A DNA stretch of 64,000 nucleotides from Thozetella sp. PMI_491. Taxonomy: Eukaryota; Ascomycota; Sordariomycetes; Chaetosphaeriales; Chaetosphaeriaceae. How positions within the stretch are numbered: the first letter of the stretch is position 1; each line of letters starts with the position of its first letter. The notes below the pieces were generated by a model. That model was not told the DNA's origin. It ran no database searches and saw nothing but the letters and a program-made list of their open reading frames with translations. Shown in pieces: positions 25,686 to 37,454 of the stretch. The DNA lies in NCBI GenBank assembly GCA_021432635.1, contig MU270025.1, forward strand, positions 455,244 to 519,243, given 5' to 3'. The position numbers and the translations under genes are program-made.

Positions 25686-26429
25686 TCTGGCGGTTGGTCG
25701 GCGGCGATTCGCCTAGCAACCTTCAAAGCGATTGCGAGAAAACAGTAGGCGGTAGTGGATCAGCAGGCTCTCGTGCACTTTGCATTGGAGGGCCGCTCGA
25801 GGCGGAGGAGGGCGGTCAGATGCGAGCGGAGAGTGCGATCGTGGATGACGACGCTGGGCGAGCAGTTGCGAGAGCTGCTCTTCGTTTGATGGCGGGAGCA
25901 ACCAACTCGGTGCAGCTGCTTGGCCCGAGATTACGTAAGGCACCGTCGCTTGCTCGCTTGGCACGTGGCAGTGCGTTGCAGCACCTGGTGTGTTGATGGG
26001 GCAGGTGGGGTCTTCTTCAGGGGCAATGAGCGGGACAACCGAAGTCAACACAAAACGGCTGGGCGGATTGGGGGTGCAGGCAGGTGGAATTTCGCGCAAA
26101 CTGGTTGCCATAACTATATCCCACAGAAGAATGCTTCTGTTCTCCCTTCTCACTGTAAGCGTCGCGCAAGGCGAACAACTCGCATCGATCCCAAATAGTA
26201 GTACGCCAGGTTCGCCACGCACAACTTGTATCCCTAGGACATGAACCCAAGCGAATCGACACCTTCCCTCTTGGATTTGCTATCCTTCATAGGTTAGGAG
26301 CCACAAAGCCACTTCCTCAAGTTGTTACTTCTCCCTCTCTCCGCCCAGGATGAAACCATCCCGGCTGATCAACATGGCTGCTGCTCTCCCCCCGTCAACC
26401 CCCACGTCTCCACAATAACCAGGCAAGGT
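25686..26429. other. Intergenic region upstream of VPS35
   Basis: 744 bp holding the VPS35 promoter and the 3' flank of the FTA2-like gene. Overlapping frames on both strands here match nothing recognised. Confidence 0.4.
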
Positions 26430-27351
26430 TCACCACTCTATCTGATACGCGAGAGGAAGTCGAGCTCGAGTTACTTCTTTGACGATGCTCTCCTCCGGTG
26501 CCCGACGTAGCCGGCCCGTGAACTTGGGGTTATGCAAGAACCGGTCCATGATGGGGTGCTGTGGGTTCTCGCTGTTGTACTCATCGATCATGTCGTCAAA
26601 TCTCACATAGTCGTCCGTAGCCGCGCACTTGACATGGGACACAGGCCACCATTCTCCGTTCAGAGTGAGCTCGATGTGTGGACTCGTCCGGGCCCGGCTG
26701 AAATCGACAAGCACGCCGCTGCGGTACTGGAGCCTATGGATATCGCTGACCGAGATGCCATAGTAATTGAGGGCCTTGAGGCGCCGCATCATGTCCTTGA
26801 TCATCCCGCGATCAAATGGAGTAGAGTCAGGAATGTAGTCTTTGACAATACACCGGAGTGGCTGGGGAGGGTGGTACCAATCCCTGCCGGTTGTCGCCAA
26901 GTAGCAAAGACGCATGCTGCTTGCTTCTTCTGCCGTCAGAACGATGTAGCCATGGCATTTTACGGCCAAGCCCTCCTGTTCGACATCCTTGAGTCGCCCA
27001 AACGCACGGCACTCGTTGTGAAAGTGGTCGTATTGGCTGCGGACCGTCGTTTCGCTGATATCGATCTTCCACCCTTCCCGAAGAGGCCAGATTATCTCCG
27101 TGTCCTTGAATGGAAACTACAATCGAAGAGTTAATTTCCCGGGCTACGGACAAGGGTAGCATAATTCTTGCCACTTTGAGGGCTAACACCGTTCCGTTAA
27201 TCATGACCTTGAACACGTGCGCATCAGCCCCTTCTCCCAGTGGGGTGAAGAAATCGATTTCCCGCATGTCGTCCTCGAAACAAAATGGTGTAAGCTTGGG
27301 CCCCGTGCCACGAGGTTGCGGGATCTCATCATTGATTGCATATCCTGCCAT
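26430..27351 (-). CDS. FTA2-like kinase-fold protein
   Basis: Two exons, 27172-27351 and 26430-27116, give 288 residues. The 55-bp intron appears to use a GC donor (GTG|gcaaga) and a tgtag acceptor; this splice gives the smooth join LALKVFPFKDTEI. Seen: glycine-loop-like LGEGADAHVFKV at residues 38-49 and the beta-3 lysine in LALKV (K59), then HNECRAFGRLKD and LAVKCHGYI, with LVDFSRAR in place of the DFG segment. This pattern matches the fungal family annotated as kinetochore Sim4 complex subunit FTA2, which is a degenerate protein-kinase fold. Known: FTA2 belongs to the fission-yeast inner kinetochore, but the filamentous-fungal family is broad and multi-copy, so a kinetochore role should not be assumed. 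The catalytic loop HRD is not evident (the region reads SVSDIHRLQ). Confidence 0.78.
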
Positions 27352-28628
27352 CTTCGACTGAAGCCACCGCCTAGACGCTTTCGTCGCTGGCAACAACACT
27401 CGGTTTTATAAAGACTACTCGGTGTTTCTGAGAAAGGATAGAAGGAGAGCAAAAGTCTTTGGAGATTTGAAACCACGTTAGAGAGAACTTCAGGTATCAT
27501 TTTATGTGACATCCAAACTTTTCGTCCATCGGCCATCCTTGGCCTTGAAGTTTGCAGAGGCGTAGGCAGCATCTTAGCGAAACACTTCAAAGATGGGAGA
27601 GAAACTATATCAGATACTACTGTTCCTCTGTTCGGTAATCCTCTCGAGTATTGGTTTAATGACTCGTCTCTTGATAGGTAACATTGCTCTCCAGCTACTT
27701 CGAATACCGGGCTTCAGGTAGCTAGAAAACAAAGGTCGAAACAGCATTAAACAGCATTAGCTCTCCGACCCCGCGAGAGACCTATCAAATTAAAGTAACA
27801 ACAATGCGCCAATATAGCGCAGCTAACAATACGAATGAGCTGGCGGTCTTTGTTTTCGCCAACAAGACCATGTGCATTTGCATTCGACCGGCCAAAATCC
27901 ATAGCCATTCACCGCTACTATGCAAACAAGAACCCCAGTATATTACCTACAGAAAACTTTAGTGGCCCGAGTCCCCATAATGTGGCCGATGTCCTCTTTG
28001 TTGCCACTCTTCGCAAAGGGTTTCGAAAGATTCGATGGCTTACAAGTATAGTATATATCTCTGGCATGCTGAAACTCGCCAAGACTTAGGATACAAAGCG
28101 AGATATGCACACGAAAGAAGCCACGGCAGCAGCTCAGGACTGCGGCTCGAAAGAACGGGGTCAGTGCTCGGGCACAAATCGACCACATGCTAGGTTGTCA
28201 GGCGGCACTATCGACGGCCAATGAGAAGAAGTAAAAAGACCAAGAAGGGCAAGAAAGGAGCACCTTGGCGCAAGGGGTTCTTGAAATGTCATTTCCTTTG
28301 TCCATTTCCTGAAGACAACCCCAAGGCTACCAATGTAGTGCCAAATCAGAGTCGGATAGCTTGGACGAGGGCCGGTGACCAGATTCGCGTATTACCACTC
28401 GGCTTTCGGCTAGGTGTCCGGTGCTTGCGGGGCATCTATTTAAATTCGGATCTGGTGGGTGAAAATAACATTTATCAACCACTTTTTTGGTTTCTCACTT
28501 CGAGAGAAGTGCGCGTTGGATGGCGCTTATGTTTTGTGGACTTTCTTGGCAGGGGGGACAGCCAAACAAAATACTGATCCAAGGTAGCTAACTTTGTTTT
28601 AACATTCCCTTTGGGCACCGAGTCTTTC
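27352..28628. other. Intergenic region upstream of 5S rRNA
   Basis: About 1.3 kb with no supported protein gene; contains the FTA2-like gene's promoter. A 118-codon plus-strand frame at 28221-28577, opening with a lysine-rich stretch, has no recognisable family and no clear gene signals. Confidence 0.4.
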
Positions 28629-28747
28629 ACATACGACCATATCCACTGGAGAACTCGGGATCCCGTCCGCTCTCCCCTAGATAAGCCAGTGAGAGCTGGA
28701 TTAGTAGTTGGGTCGGTGACGACCAGCGAATACCCGGTGTTGTATGT
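28629..28747 (+). rRNA. 5S ribosomal RNA gene, copy 1
   Basis: 119 nt starting ACATACGACCAT and ending GTTGTATGT, with the eukaryotic 5S landmarks in order: CCCGTCCGCTC, GATAAGCCAGTGAGAGC and TTAGTAGTTGGGTCGGTGAC, CCAGCGAATACCCGG. The two ends pair (ACATACGAC with GTTGTATGT). A run of ten T follows at once and would terminate RNA polymerase III. Known: filamentous ascomycetes carry 5S genes dispersed as single copies with internal promoters. An identical copy lies at 60177-60295; flanks are unrelated. Confidence 0.93.
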
Positions 28748-28781
28748 TTTTTTTTTGGTTGTCTTTTCGCCGCGCCGCCTT

Positions 28782-28814
28782 TCTCTGCCTCCCAGACTTT
28801 TTGGGAGGCAGAGA
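28782..28814. repeat. Perfect 13-bp hairpin after 5S rRNA copy 1
   Basis: The 13 bases at 28782-28794 (tctctgcctccca) are the exact reverse complement of 28802-28814, with a 7-nt loop. It lies 35 bp after the 5S gene and is absent after the second 5S copy. Role unknown. Confidence 0.85.
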
Positions 28815-29186
28815 GAGTAGTGGTTATTTATGTTTAGTTTGTCGATATAATCTGTTTTCTATCTGTCTAATATGGTGTATGTATTATCACTTTCATGGCC
28901 AATATCGCTGGCTTAGAAGTTGTCTAATGTTGATAGAGGTAATGCAGACATTACTTGGAAAATCTCTACGTACGACGGCATTCGTTTAGCTTGTTGGGAA
29001 TTTCACGTAAATTGGGATTCCTTCCATATCGAGAAGGTTTCAGAACTTGAACTTGTAGGCTACCTACCCAGTCGTGCCCGCTAGAGCCGCGCCAAATAGC
29101 CTAACAGATATCCGGCAAGCATGGAGGACCTTCTATTGATACTCGCCAAAGATAAATAGCGGCCAGAAGGATCCCATCAAACCAAC
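28815..29186. other. Spacer between 5S rRNA and P450 gene
   Basis: About 370 AT-rich bases forming the 3' flank of the P450 gene; nothing else seen. Confidence 0.4.
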
Positions 29187-31056
29187 CTATTTTCCTTCTC
29201 TCGGAGTTACACGTAACCAGAAATTAGTGGTTACCCAGAACGCAGCGTCCCAGAGATTGAGTGGAGTGGGCGGATTCACAACAGCGAAGTCAAACCGCCG
29301 AAGGAGCTGAGAGCGATGTGAGTAAGACTGTCTCCTGAAATTACTGGGGTCCGCTGGTCTCACCTCCACGAACACCTTGTTCAGCTCCATCGCGGCGATC
29401 GTCTTCCCAAGACACTGGAATTTTCCGTGTCCAAAGGCGAGTTCAACGGTGCTCGCCATCTCTTTGAGACGATCCCCGGCTTCCTCCACCTCTAGCCAAC
29501 GCTCCGGCCGGAACACATCCGCATCAGGCCCGAAGGTCTTGTTATCGCGCATCAGGCATTGAATGTTCACACCGAGCTGAGTGCCTTCGGGCAGGAAATA
29601 GCCATGAATCTCGGCGCCTCCTTCTGGAACCTGTTTGTAATTGTGTCCGGTCGAGGGAGGAAACATGCGGATTCCTTCCTTAATGACGGCCTGGAGGTAT
29701 GGGAGCTGGTATGCCTCTGCATCACGGATCGGCGAGCTAATGTGACCGGCTTCGATTCCGGCGTCCATCTCCTTGCGTAGCGCATTGAGTGCAGCGGGTG
29801 TGTTGAGCAAGCAAAGGAGGGTCATTCGAATAGCCGTTGCGGTAGAGTCAGAGCCAGCGATCCTGGTAGGCAACGAACAGGCTTGAGCAGGGAACAGCAC
29901 CTGGTTGGGACGAAGAGCTGACTTACATCTCTAGAAAGACTTCTGCCATGAGCTCCTTTCGTGTCAATCCATTTCGGATATGTGATTGCATCATGTCATT
30001 GCCCGGCTCGGCATCGGGCTTCAGGCGCTTGTCAACCATCGCCGCAGCAAAGCTAGGCGCTCATCAGCAACGTGATCATATTTTCGGTCCCATGGGGGGG
30101 TTTAGGGGGGGGAGTGGATTTCAAACCTTTGAACATACGTACCTCATTAGCCCCCCGAAGCCAACTTCATCGCCTACTTTGGGTAGAGACTTGTTCAACG
30201 GCCACGACTGCATCAATCGGCTCAGCCAGGGCATGTTGAGAAGAACAGCCAAGACGGGAAAGAAGGAGTCGTTGATCTCGACATATTTGTACATGTCCTT
30301 GTCGTTGGAGACGAAACCTATGGGCTCCCCAAACCCGAGTTCGCCTATGACATCAAGCGCAAAGAATTGTGCCTTATGAGAGAACTCAATGGGGCGGTAC
30401 GCGTCGGGCGTCGAGAGATACTTTCGCTCAATCAGATCAACCAGCTGTCCAACTATCTTGTCGACCCCGGCTTCGAAGGAATTTCCTTCCTTCCCGGAGT
30501 ACTGGTTCGACTTTTCAGCAGTCATCTTTCGTAGTAAAGACGATAGCATATAACCAAGGGGTTACCTACGCCAGGAGCGAGCTTCGCCTTCAATTCCTTG
30601 CGGGGAGCATCCGGTCGCATCGAGAAGAGGCTATCTTGGTCGGGCACAATCCGGCTTGGCTCATACCAAGGGCTCTTTGTAAACGTCGAGCGAACACTGG
30701 AGAGCTTTCGATACGTCTCGGCGTCGCCGAAGAGGATCTCGTTAGGACCAACCCTCACGAGAGGGCCTGAGGAGGCGCATCAGCCATATAAGATCTGATG
30801 GGCACGAAATTTTTCAGTGCGCACCATATTTATCCCCGAGGTCTCGTAGAATGAAGCTCATCTTCCCGCTCATAGTAATCCGGTTCATGAAGTAGATCGA
30901 GAGCGAGTTAGGAAACGGGCCTGGCACATGCCGCAAGCGATACCACGACCAGAACTCCCTCGCCAGAAGCGCTGCGGTGATGCATGTGAAGCTAATCAGG
31001 ATGGGAGCCGACCTCAGCGTGTCACCCACAATCGACCAGGAAGTACTAAGAGACAT
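29187..31056 (-). CDS. Cytochrome P450 monooxygenase
   Basis: Six exons: 30825-31056, 30570-30766, 30143-30501, 29927-30052, 29364-29862 and 29187-29306; five GT-AG introns (57-90 bp) keep frame, giving 510 residues. Seen: an N-terminal membrane anchor (residues about 17-32), the PGPF hinge, an I-helix segment IAGSDSTAT near 307, the ExxR motif EGIR near 367, RPERW near 423, and the heme-binding loop FGHGKFQCLGK with Cys near 455. Known: microsomal fungal P450s with this layout (benzoate-hydroxylase/pisatin-demethylase-like) oxidise aromatics or secondary metabolites. The substrate is unknown. The third intron contains long C tracts on the coding strand. It may belong to a tailoring set with the FAD oxidase and methyltransferase nearby (inference). 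Confidence 0.95.
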
Positions 31057-32667
31057 CTTGCCGATTGCAAGGACATGCCTCCGCCTCTGATGGGCAAAAG
31101 TTCCTTGGGTACGGTCTGCAACTTATACTTGAAAGCTGGCGGGTGGTGAAGGTGGGGGGAATTGGGGGCGGAAGCGACAGTGGCATTCATAGGCCCGGGA
31201 TTCGGCGGCGCTCGCAAAAGAGTGTGGGCGGCAAGTGGTGGTGCTGCATGATATGTGACCTGATTGGCATATCACGATAGGAGTTGCAGATATTGATACA
31301 CCTTGCACCGAACTGCCTATCACGAGCCCATGTTGACAAGTCTAGCGAACCGATAGTTGTGGGGCTAAAGACTATGCATTGCGCCCAAGCTAATGCATCA
31401 ATCCTTGGAAAGGTGCTGAAGGCAGGGGGTATAGTGCCTAGAAGTTGAGATATTCGCACGCTACACCGCGTAATCTGGACATAACAAAGATTTGACAGAT
31501 TTCTTCATATCCTAACCCTATCACGAAGCCTCAATGACACAAAGTGGTGGAAGGGCGACTTTCAGATGGATATAGGAATTAAGACAGATTTAGCCGTCCC
31601 TATTAATGCACATATTACTAACATTTTGACATGGAAGCTATGGGGAGATAGCCGCAACAGTTTTTTTTAAAGAAAAACTACAAATTCCCTACTACTCCCG
31701 GAAAGAAGCTGGCGTAGTGGCGTGTATGTTCCCACGTCAACTATGTGGATGAGTTCCCCCTTCCCGTTGTTTGTTAGACTTATCTGCTCCGGGTTCTAAA
31801 CTCACGGTCTAAAATTCTCACTAGATCCAGAGGAGCGAGAATAGCCACATCAATGCGTCATTTTCACCCTCGAGCATACTAGGCGAGTACCGGGCATGTG
31901 CATTACAAAGCCAACCCAATACCCGACGGCTCAATGCCCCGTTTAGTTGACACCGGCGCTTTGGCATGGCAGGACACCGCTGCTGGCCCGAGGTCGCCTA
32001 GCTATCTTGACTAGCTTTTTTCTATCTGTCTTAGGAGCCGCTGGGCGGAGAGACTTGGGCGAGGGGCTTTTCTGTCGCTCCGAGGCTAAAGAAGGGAATC
32101 TCTTTGTTCCCAGAGCACGCCAAACCGGCTTTACGGCGCTACAAAGCCCTCGCAGACTGGCAGCCGAAGATCCGACCAGCAGGGAGGAAAGAGGTTTGAG
32201 TCGCGCACCGATGGCCCTGAGTCCGACTCTATTTCCGCGCTTAGCTTGGTGTAGTGTACAAGCCCGTCGACGGGGCCTCCGAGGTAGGAACGCCAAGGGG
32301 CGAGAACACGACTTTTTCTTGCCTAAGTTGTCCGTAGTCCATGTGCCCCGCTACCAAACTGGGGTGCCACGAGGCGACCGTCGGAGAAGCCAGCCGGCAG
32401 TCCCTGAACTAGTGGGCGCCAACGGCATGGTTCAACGCCTAGTCACCCAAGAGCAACTGGATTGAAGGGTCTATCGAATTATCATTTCAGGGGTGGCCGC
32501 GTACGAAAAATAGTGCAAGAACTGGCGGCTCTTTGGCGGGCAGGCTCAGGCGTTATAAGCCATCGTGGACGCCCCCGAATCATCTGCGAAATGGCCATTC
32601 TTTCTTTCCAATTCAGTCATTCTTTAGTAGCCACTCTTTGGCAGTCACTCATTCAGAAGCAGTAATC
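31057..32667. other. Intergenic region, 1.6 kb
   Basis: Divergent spacer with the promoters of the P450 (left) and the Thr-rich secreted protein (right). Positions 31930-32460 are clearly more GC-rich than either side and hold a 172-codon plus-strand frame with no recognised domain; probably not a gene. Confidence 0.4.
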
Positions 32668-34354
32668 ATGCTGAAATCGTCTCTCATTTTCGCAGGCTTC
32701 CTGTTGGCCTCACCAACTATCGCGGCTACCACCAGCAGTTCCATCAACACTTTCCCCGTATGCACACTAGACAATCTCTACCGCTGCTTTAGCCATTCTC
32801 CAGAGCTGGCAACCGCTTTCTGTTACAACTCTGTGGTGACGCCAGGTGCCACCGCCACCTCCATCGAAACCCTGCTAGCTACTGCGTGAGGCATCTCCGC
32901 TTACTGTTTCCAACAACGACTAGTTCTGCTTTGTCTAATGTTCTGTGTACAGCGTCGTGACAACGACGACGGTCCTCGCCGGCAATGCGCTGACCGCTAG
33001 AGATGTCAACGCTCCCACCACCAACACAGCATTGACCTGTCTCACCGGGACAAGCTATCCTGCCTCGCGGTACACCTCTGCTTGCTCATGCATCGGCATC
33101 ACAGCGCCTCTGCAAGCCACAACGGTCAGCGGTGGAACGACTACTGTCACCAGCGTACGTCCAGGATAACTAGCCGCTACATACAAGGTCTAATGTCTGA
33201 AAATAGGTCGCCACATCGGTTTCCTGCCCGGTGGCAAGCCCAATTACCACCACTATCACCAGCGTATGTCTTGAGAGCATAAACCATTTCACTGCGAGCC
33301 TAGGTAAACTAAATTTGATGGATAGATTTCGACGTCCGTTTCCTATGCGGCGCCAGACCAAGCAACCACCACCATCACCAGTGTACGTTCGAGACAACTA
33401 ACAGTTTTCACTTGCGAGTCTAACTTTAATGGTCAGGTTTCGACGGCAATTTCTTGCCCGGATGTAAGCCAAGTGACGGCAACTGTGACAACGACCACTA
33501 CCACCACGGCAACAGCGACGTCGGTCTCCGTATCTGGCGAAACGGACCTCCAGACGACGACCGCCACTGAGATCTCCACTGAGATCTCCACTGTGACGTC
33601 TACTGTGACTACGACCACTACTACGATCGCGACTACAACAGAGACGTCTATTTCAGTATCTCTCAGCCCATCTCTGCAAGTGTCGACAGCGATCCAGACA
33701 ACTACAGCCAATTCTCTCGCCACTACCACGGTCACCTCTACAGCTACGAGCACGGCTACCACAACCTCGACAGCTACGACAACTGCTACGACGACCGTCA
33801 CGACCGTGTCGGTTTCGATCTCGGTGCTCAGCAGTACTACGACAGCAATCTCGACCATCTCACAGACAACGACCGTAACCGTGACCCCGACGCCATCCGC
33901 CTCTTCTGGAAGCTTGGTTGTCACCAACGGCAACTTTGAATGCAACTCCCTCGACGGGTGGACAGCACATACGCGCCTCGGCGGCGACACAGAGACCATT
34001 TCGACAACGGCTTATCAGAGTAAATATGCTTTGGCGATCTCGACTAAGTGGACGGGGAGCACCGGAGGGGTGGTATACGGCCAGACACTCAGCACTACCA
34101 AGGGTGTAACGTATCGCCTCAGCTTTGATCTAATGATAGGGGCGTTCGGAATCAACACGTGGCAGGTCGCTGTCGGTAATTCGGTCTTGTCGACTGGCAC
34201 GAGTGTCCTGGGTAATGGCTGGGCGACATATTCGGGCACCTTTACGGCAGCCGGATCGGATGTGCTCAACCTCAACTGCCGGTCTACCTTCCTCTTCTCG
34301 TCGGCGACATACTACTTTGATAATTTTGTCGCCATACCGCTGTCATACACCTAG
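32668..34354 (+). CDS. Secreted Thr/Ser-rich protein with C-terminal carbohydrate-binding-like domain
   Basis: Five exons: 32668-32885, 32953-33154, 33207-33263, 33326-33382 and 33437-34354; GT-AG introns of 67, 52, 62 and 54 bp; 483 residues. Seen: a signal peptide (SSLIFAGFLLASPTIA), a Cys-containing N-domain with CTLDNLYRCF and SACSCIG, a long Thr-rich spacer likely O-glycosylated, and a C-terminal beta-sandwich starting NGNFECNSLDGWT, which resembles CBM4/9-type (CenC-like) domains. Exons 3 and 4 are both exactly 57 bp, start in phase 0 and encode matching 19-residue units (xxTSVSxxxxxxxTTTITS); the start of exon 5 is a third, diverged unit. The gene has grown by duplication of an exon-plus-intron cassette. 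Extracellular or wall-bound role inferred. Confidence 0.83.
33207..33436 (+). repeat. Tandem exon-intron cassettes
   Basis: Two cassettes of 119 and 111 bp, each a 57-bp exon plus a short intron, lie in tandem, followed by a third related exon start at 33437. Similarity is strongest in the exons (motifs CGGTTTCC or CCGTTTCC, and ACCACC with ATCACCAG). Confidence 0.75.
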
Positions 34355-34684
34355 CGTACTGTTAGGCATAGTCTTGGCCTTTGTTCGCCGTGTAGCCTCA
34401 TGTCCATTACTAGTCATCTCTGTGGAGGGCGGGAAATGTAGCGCGCAGATGTGCTTGTCATAGCTATGATCAAAACAATAAAATAATACATTCGTTCTGA
34501 AGATCCTGGAGCGTTAGGAACAGACCACCTTCATCATTTGTGTATTCCACCAGCACAGCACCTGATTTAGGAAGTAGTAGTATGCCTCATGGGTTAGAAG
34601 GGCATCGGCGTCATTTTCCTTACTGTCAAACGAACGCCTATTGCCTCGAATCGTTATAGCGCGCGCATGGTGCCTTTTCCCCAC
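34355..34684. other. Convergent spacer
   Basis: 330 bp between convergent gene ends. A possible polyadenylation region (caataaaataata) lies at 34478-34490. Nothing else seen. Confidence 0.4.
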
Positions 34685-36601
34685 TTAATGAGCTTTACAT
34701 AGCCTTCCGCTTGGCTGGCTGACCTCAACCCATGTGCCGCTCCCTATGCAAGCTAGACACCACAGCACCGAGTTTGGGTCATACTTTTTCTTCACTAATT
34801 CCAACCTGGAAACAGACGCCCCGAAGAAATCAGTCGCCGATTGTGGCTCGTAAGGATCACCTTCGTTGAAATACGCTCCACTGTGAGGCGCCAAACTCCG
34901 GAGCAGCTCCACGTGCGCGTTCGCTTCGCCTTGGACTATTGGCGAGGCCTCATTATAGTCGTACCAGTCGGGGAAACCTCCAGTAATGATGAAGTGTACA
35001 ACAGCATCCCGCCATGCCGAGTTCATCGATATATTGTTATTGCGCTGGTCACTGTTCGCGACCAAAGCTGCAAGAAGCCCCCTTGAGGCATTGGTTGCGC
35101 CGCCCGGCCCGGGGAGTAACAATTTCTGTAGCGTCTTGGAGAACAAGGTCTGATCTGTTAGAACTTCAGCTGGAAGCAAGCGCGAGCTCAGAGCTCCACC
35201 GCCCACAGCGACCGGCTCATCGCCTATGGTGGCGTTCCACATGGCGAAGAAGTTGGGAGCAGAGTTGGTGCTCCATTCGCAAAAGATAACAGACCCATTG
35301 AGGGGAGTTAAAAAAGCCCCGATCGGCGCGAAGAGATCTCTGACCTTCGCTTCAGATTTATTGTAGAGGGTAAGACCCCAGGTGAGCGTAAGTCCTTCCT
35401 CGCCGCCGCCGTCTCCGTCTACAGCGTCAACACCGATGTAACCTTGCATGCCGCCTTCCTTCAGCCGTGGAAGCTCAGAGAAGATCCTTGCAAGAATAGC
35501 GATAAAATCGTCCTTGTTCTTTTTCAGTAGGGGGCTGACGCGGAGGTTGTGGCTGGCGGTCGGCGGCGATGGATAGGCTCTGAGGGTCACCTCGGTGATG
35601 ATGCCGTAGGTGCCTCCGCCCCCGCCACGGACGGCCCAGAATATGTCCGGGTTCTGGCAGGCATTTGCAGTGATGAAATCTCCTGTAGGTGTGACAATCT
35701 TGACCTGGAGCACGTTGTCTGCTCCCATGCCGTAGGTAGCCGTTAAGGGGCCGTGGCCGCCACCGGTAAACCAGCCCACGATTCCAACGTCCTGGGCCGA
35801 GCCGGCCACGATGACAGCATTATGTTGTGCTGCAAACTCGTATACGTTTCTCGACCTCTCGCCTGCCGCGAATGTTGCCGCCATCTCAACACAGTGGCCA
35901 GGGCAGTTCTCGGGCTCGAAGTTATCGTGCCAACTGGCTCCTCTAAAGTTGTGCGTCCAGATGCTGACGATATGAGTTAATCTACACGCTGCCTTGGCTC
36001 TATATTTGGAAATGTAACTTACGAGAGACTCCCAAATGCTGTGCTTCTTCCCTGGAACGAATGCCCAGTGCTCTTAATGTTCAGCCGAATGTTCCACTCA
36101 TTTGCGAACTTCACAACAGCCTGGATGTGGGAGGGATCGGTGGCATTTAGAGCATAAGCAGGGTATCCACCTAAACTGCAGCCTTTCTTTCCTGCGTCTG
36201 GATCTCCTGTGACACTTGTGCCATTTGGAAAGATGGGTGGACACGTATTGTTTGCCCACCATGGCCAGCCGATGCTGATGGGATTGGAGGCATGGAAAGT
36301 TGAGCTGAACCAGCTGTCTCTGACAGTTTGGCAGGCTGATGGATTGTAATTCGGTTCTTCTGGGTAACATACTGATGCCGGCGGGACGCCTTTGAGGAGA
36401 CGGCATGATACGGTCTGGTTCAAGGCGTCGAGATCGTGGTCGCCTGGCCAGCAAGGATCTCCTGGAACCTAGCCAGGCTATTGTCAGGACACTATCATGC
36501 GCAGATTTCATGCTACTCACGCATTTGCACTCTTGTGATACACCCCATCCTCCCCGAGAGAAGAAAAGGAGGCTAAATATTTTTGCCTGTGATGTGCGCA
36601 T
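34685..36601 (-). CDS. FAD-linked oxidase, berberine-bridge-enzyme-like
   Basis: Three exons, 36521-36601, 36023-36468 and 34685-35963, with GT-AG introns of 52 and 59 bp, give 601 residues. Seen: a short hydrophobic N-terminus, CKCVPGDPCWP typical of fungal secreted BBE-like oxidases, STGHSFQGRS with the predicted 8-alpha-histidyl FAD ligand near residue 163, GGGHGPL and an RGGGGGTYGI loop of the PCMH-type FAD domain, and a C-terminal BBE segment. The cysteine that in bi-covalent relatives attaches FAD a second time is replaced near AGSAQDVGI, so mono-covalent FAD is expected (inference). Known: these enzymes oxidise carbohydrates or alkaloid and polyketide intermediates. It is divergent from a Zn2Cys6 regulator across 853 bp, which suggests the two are a control unit. 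Confidence 0.93.
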
Positions 36602-37454
36602 TTTTCTTTCTAACCGGGCTTAAATTTGTATGTCAAGGAGGTTGATTAGTAGAGCAACGACTTCGTGGATCGAAGGCACCGGCATATCCTCATTCTTATC
36701 TACACCGGACTCGACTCCTACACGTGACAAAGTTAAGTTTATCGTCATCTTCGAATGTCTCGTTTCTTGTCAAAGAGTATTGCCTTGCTATCGAAACTGG
36801 TGCTGATCCTTGCGTGGCGGCCACGCACTGAGGGGCCGGTAGGCGTGGGTAGCTGCTAGGAAACCAATGCGCGACGGACAAGATGGTGGCGATCTTGGCT
36901 CTCTTCGCCCGTTAAACTTTGGACTTTGTGGCCGCTACTTACAGCAGGAAGGAATTTCACGAAACTCTACGAGTTATACGGGAAGATGTTCGGAGGCTGG
37001 CCAATGGCATTTTGTCTGTGTTTAAACTCCGAACAGTCGTGCTCGCTTCCAGGAAAGCGCGGCGCAGGATGCAAAGCCCAAAGCAAAATATAGAAGAAAC
37101 CTGCAGCTTCAAATCCATTTGGGCGATCTTGGCAGAGTCACTGCATTTGCGTCTCTTTGGCTGTCTTTGAACCAAGTCCCGCAAGGCACGTGGCGATTTG
37201 CCATGGATCTTGGCAGTGTTGTCGAGCGGAGCGCATTCAAGGCAATAACTAGAATGGAAGCCAGTAAAAAGCTCGTGGACTTGGCTCACTAGCACCGTAC
37301 AGTACGCTTCTAAAACCCGCCACAGTGTGGCTTATCGTCATTGCTAGCCCCCCTGAGACGCCCCGCTGCTTGCAGATCAAGACCTCTCATGGTCCATCCT
37401 TCGGCCGCTAGCACCGCGCTCTCTCCCATCCTCGCTGCTTAACCGTGATCCAAC
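36602..37454. promoter_or_regulatory. Divergent promoter of FAD oxidase and Zn2Cys6 regulator
   Basis: 853 bp between opposed start codons. No ORF supported. The spacing fits a shared control region for regulator and target. No inverted CGG pair with typical spacing stood out clearly by eye. Confidence 0.5.

Noticed and set aside
26532-27134. 200-codon open frame on the plus strand
   Set aside because: It lies opposite the FTA2-like gene and has no domain; it is an antisense shadow of the coding strand.
28221-28577. 118-codon frame upstream of 5S rRNA copy 1
   Set aside because: Lysine-rich start but no family resemblance and no convincing gene signals; evidence too weak.
30088-30113. G tracts with a telomere-like TTTAGGG word
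   Set aside because: Only a single unit, not a TTAGGG array; it lies within the third intron of the P450 gene and is probably only a homopolymer-rich intron.
31947-32465. 172-codon plus-strand frame in a GC-rich block
   Set aside because: No family, no signal peptide, overlapped by frames on the other strand; GC content alone explains its length.
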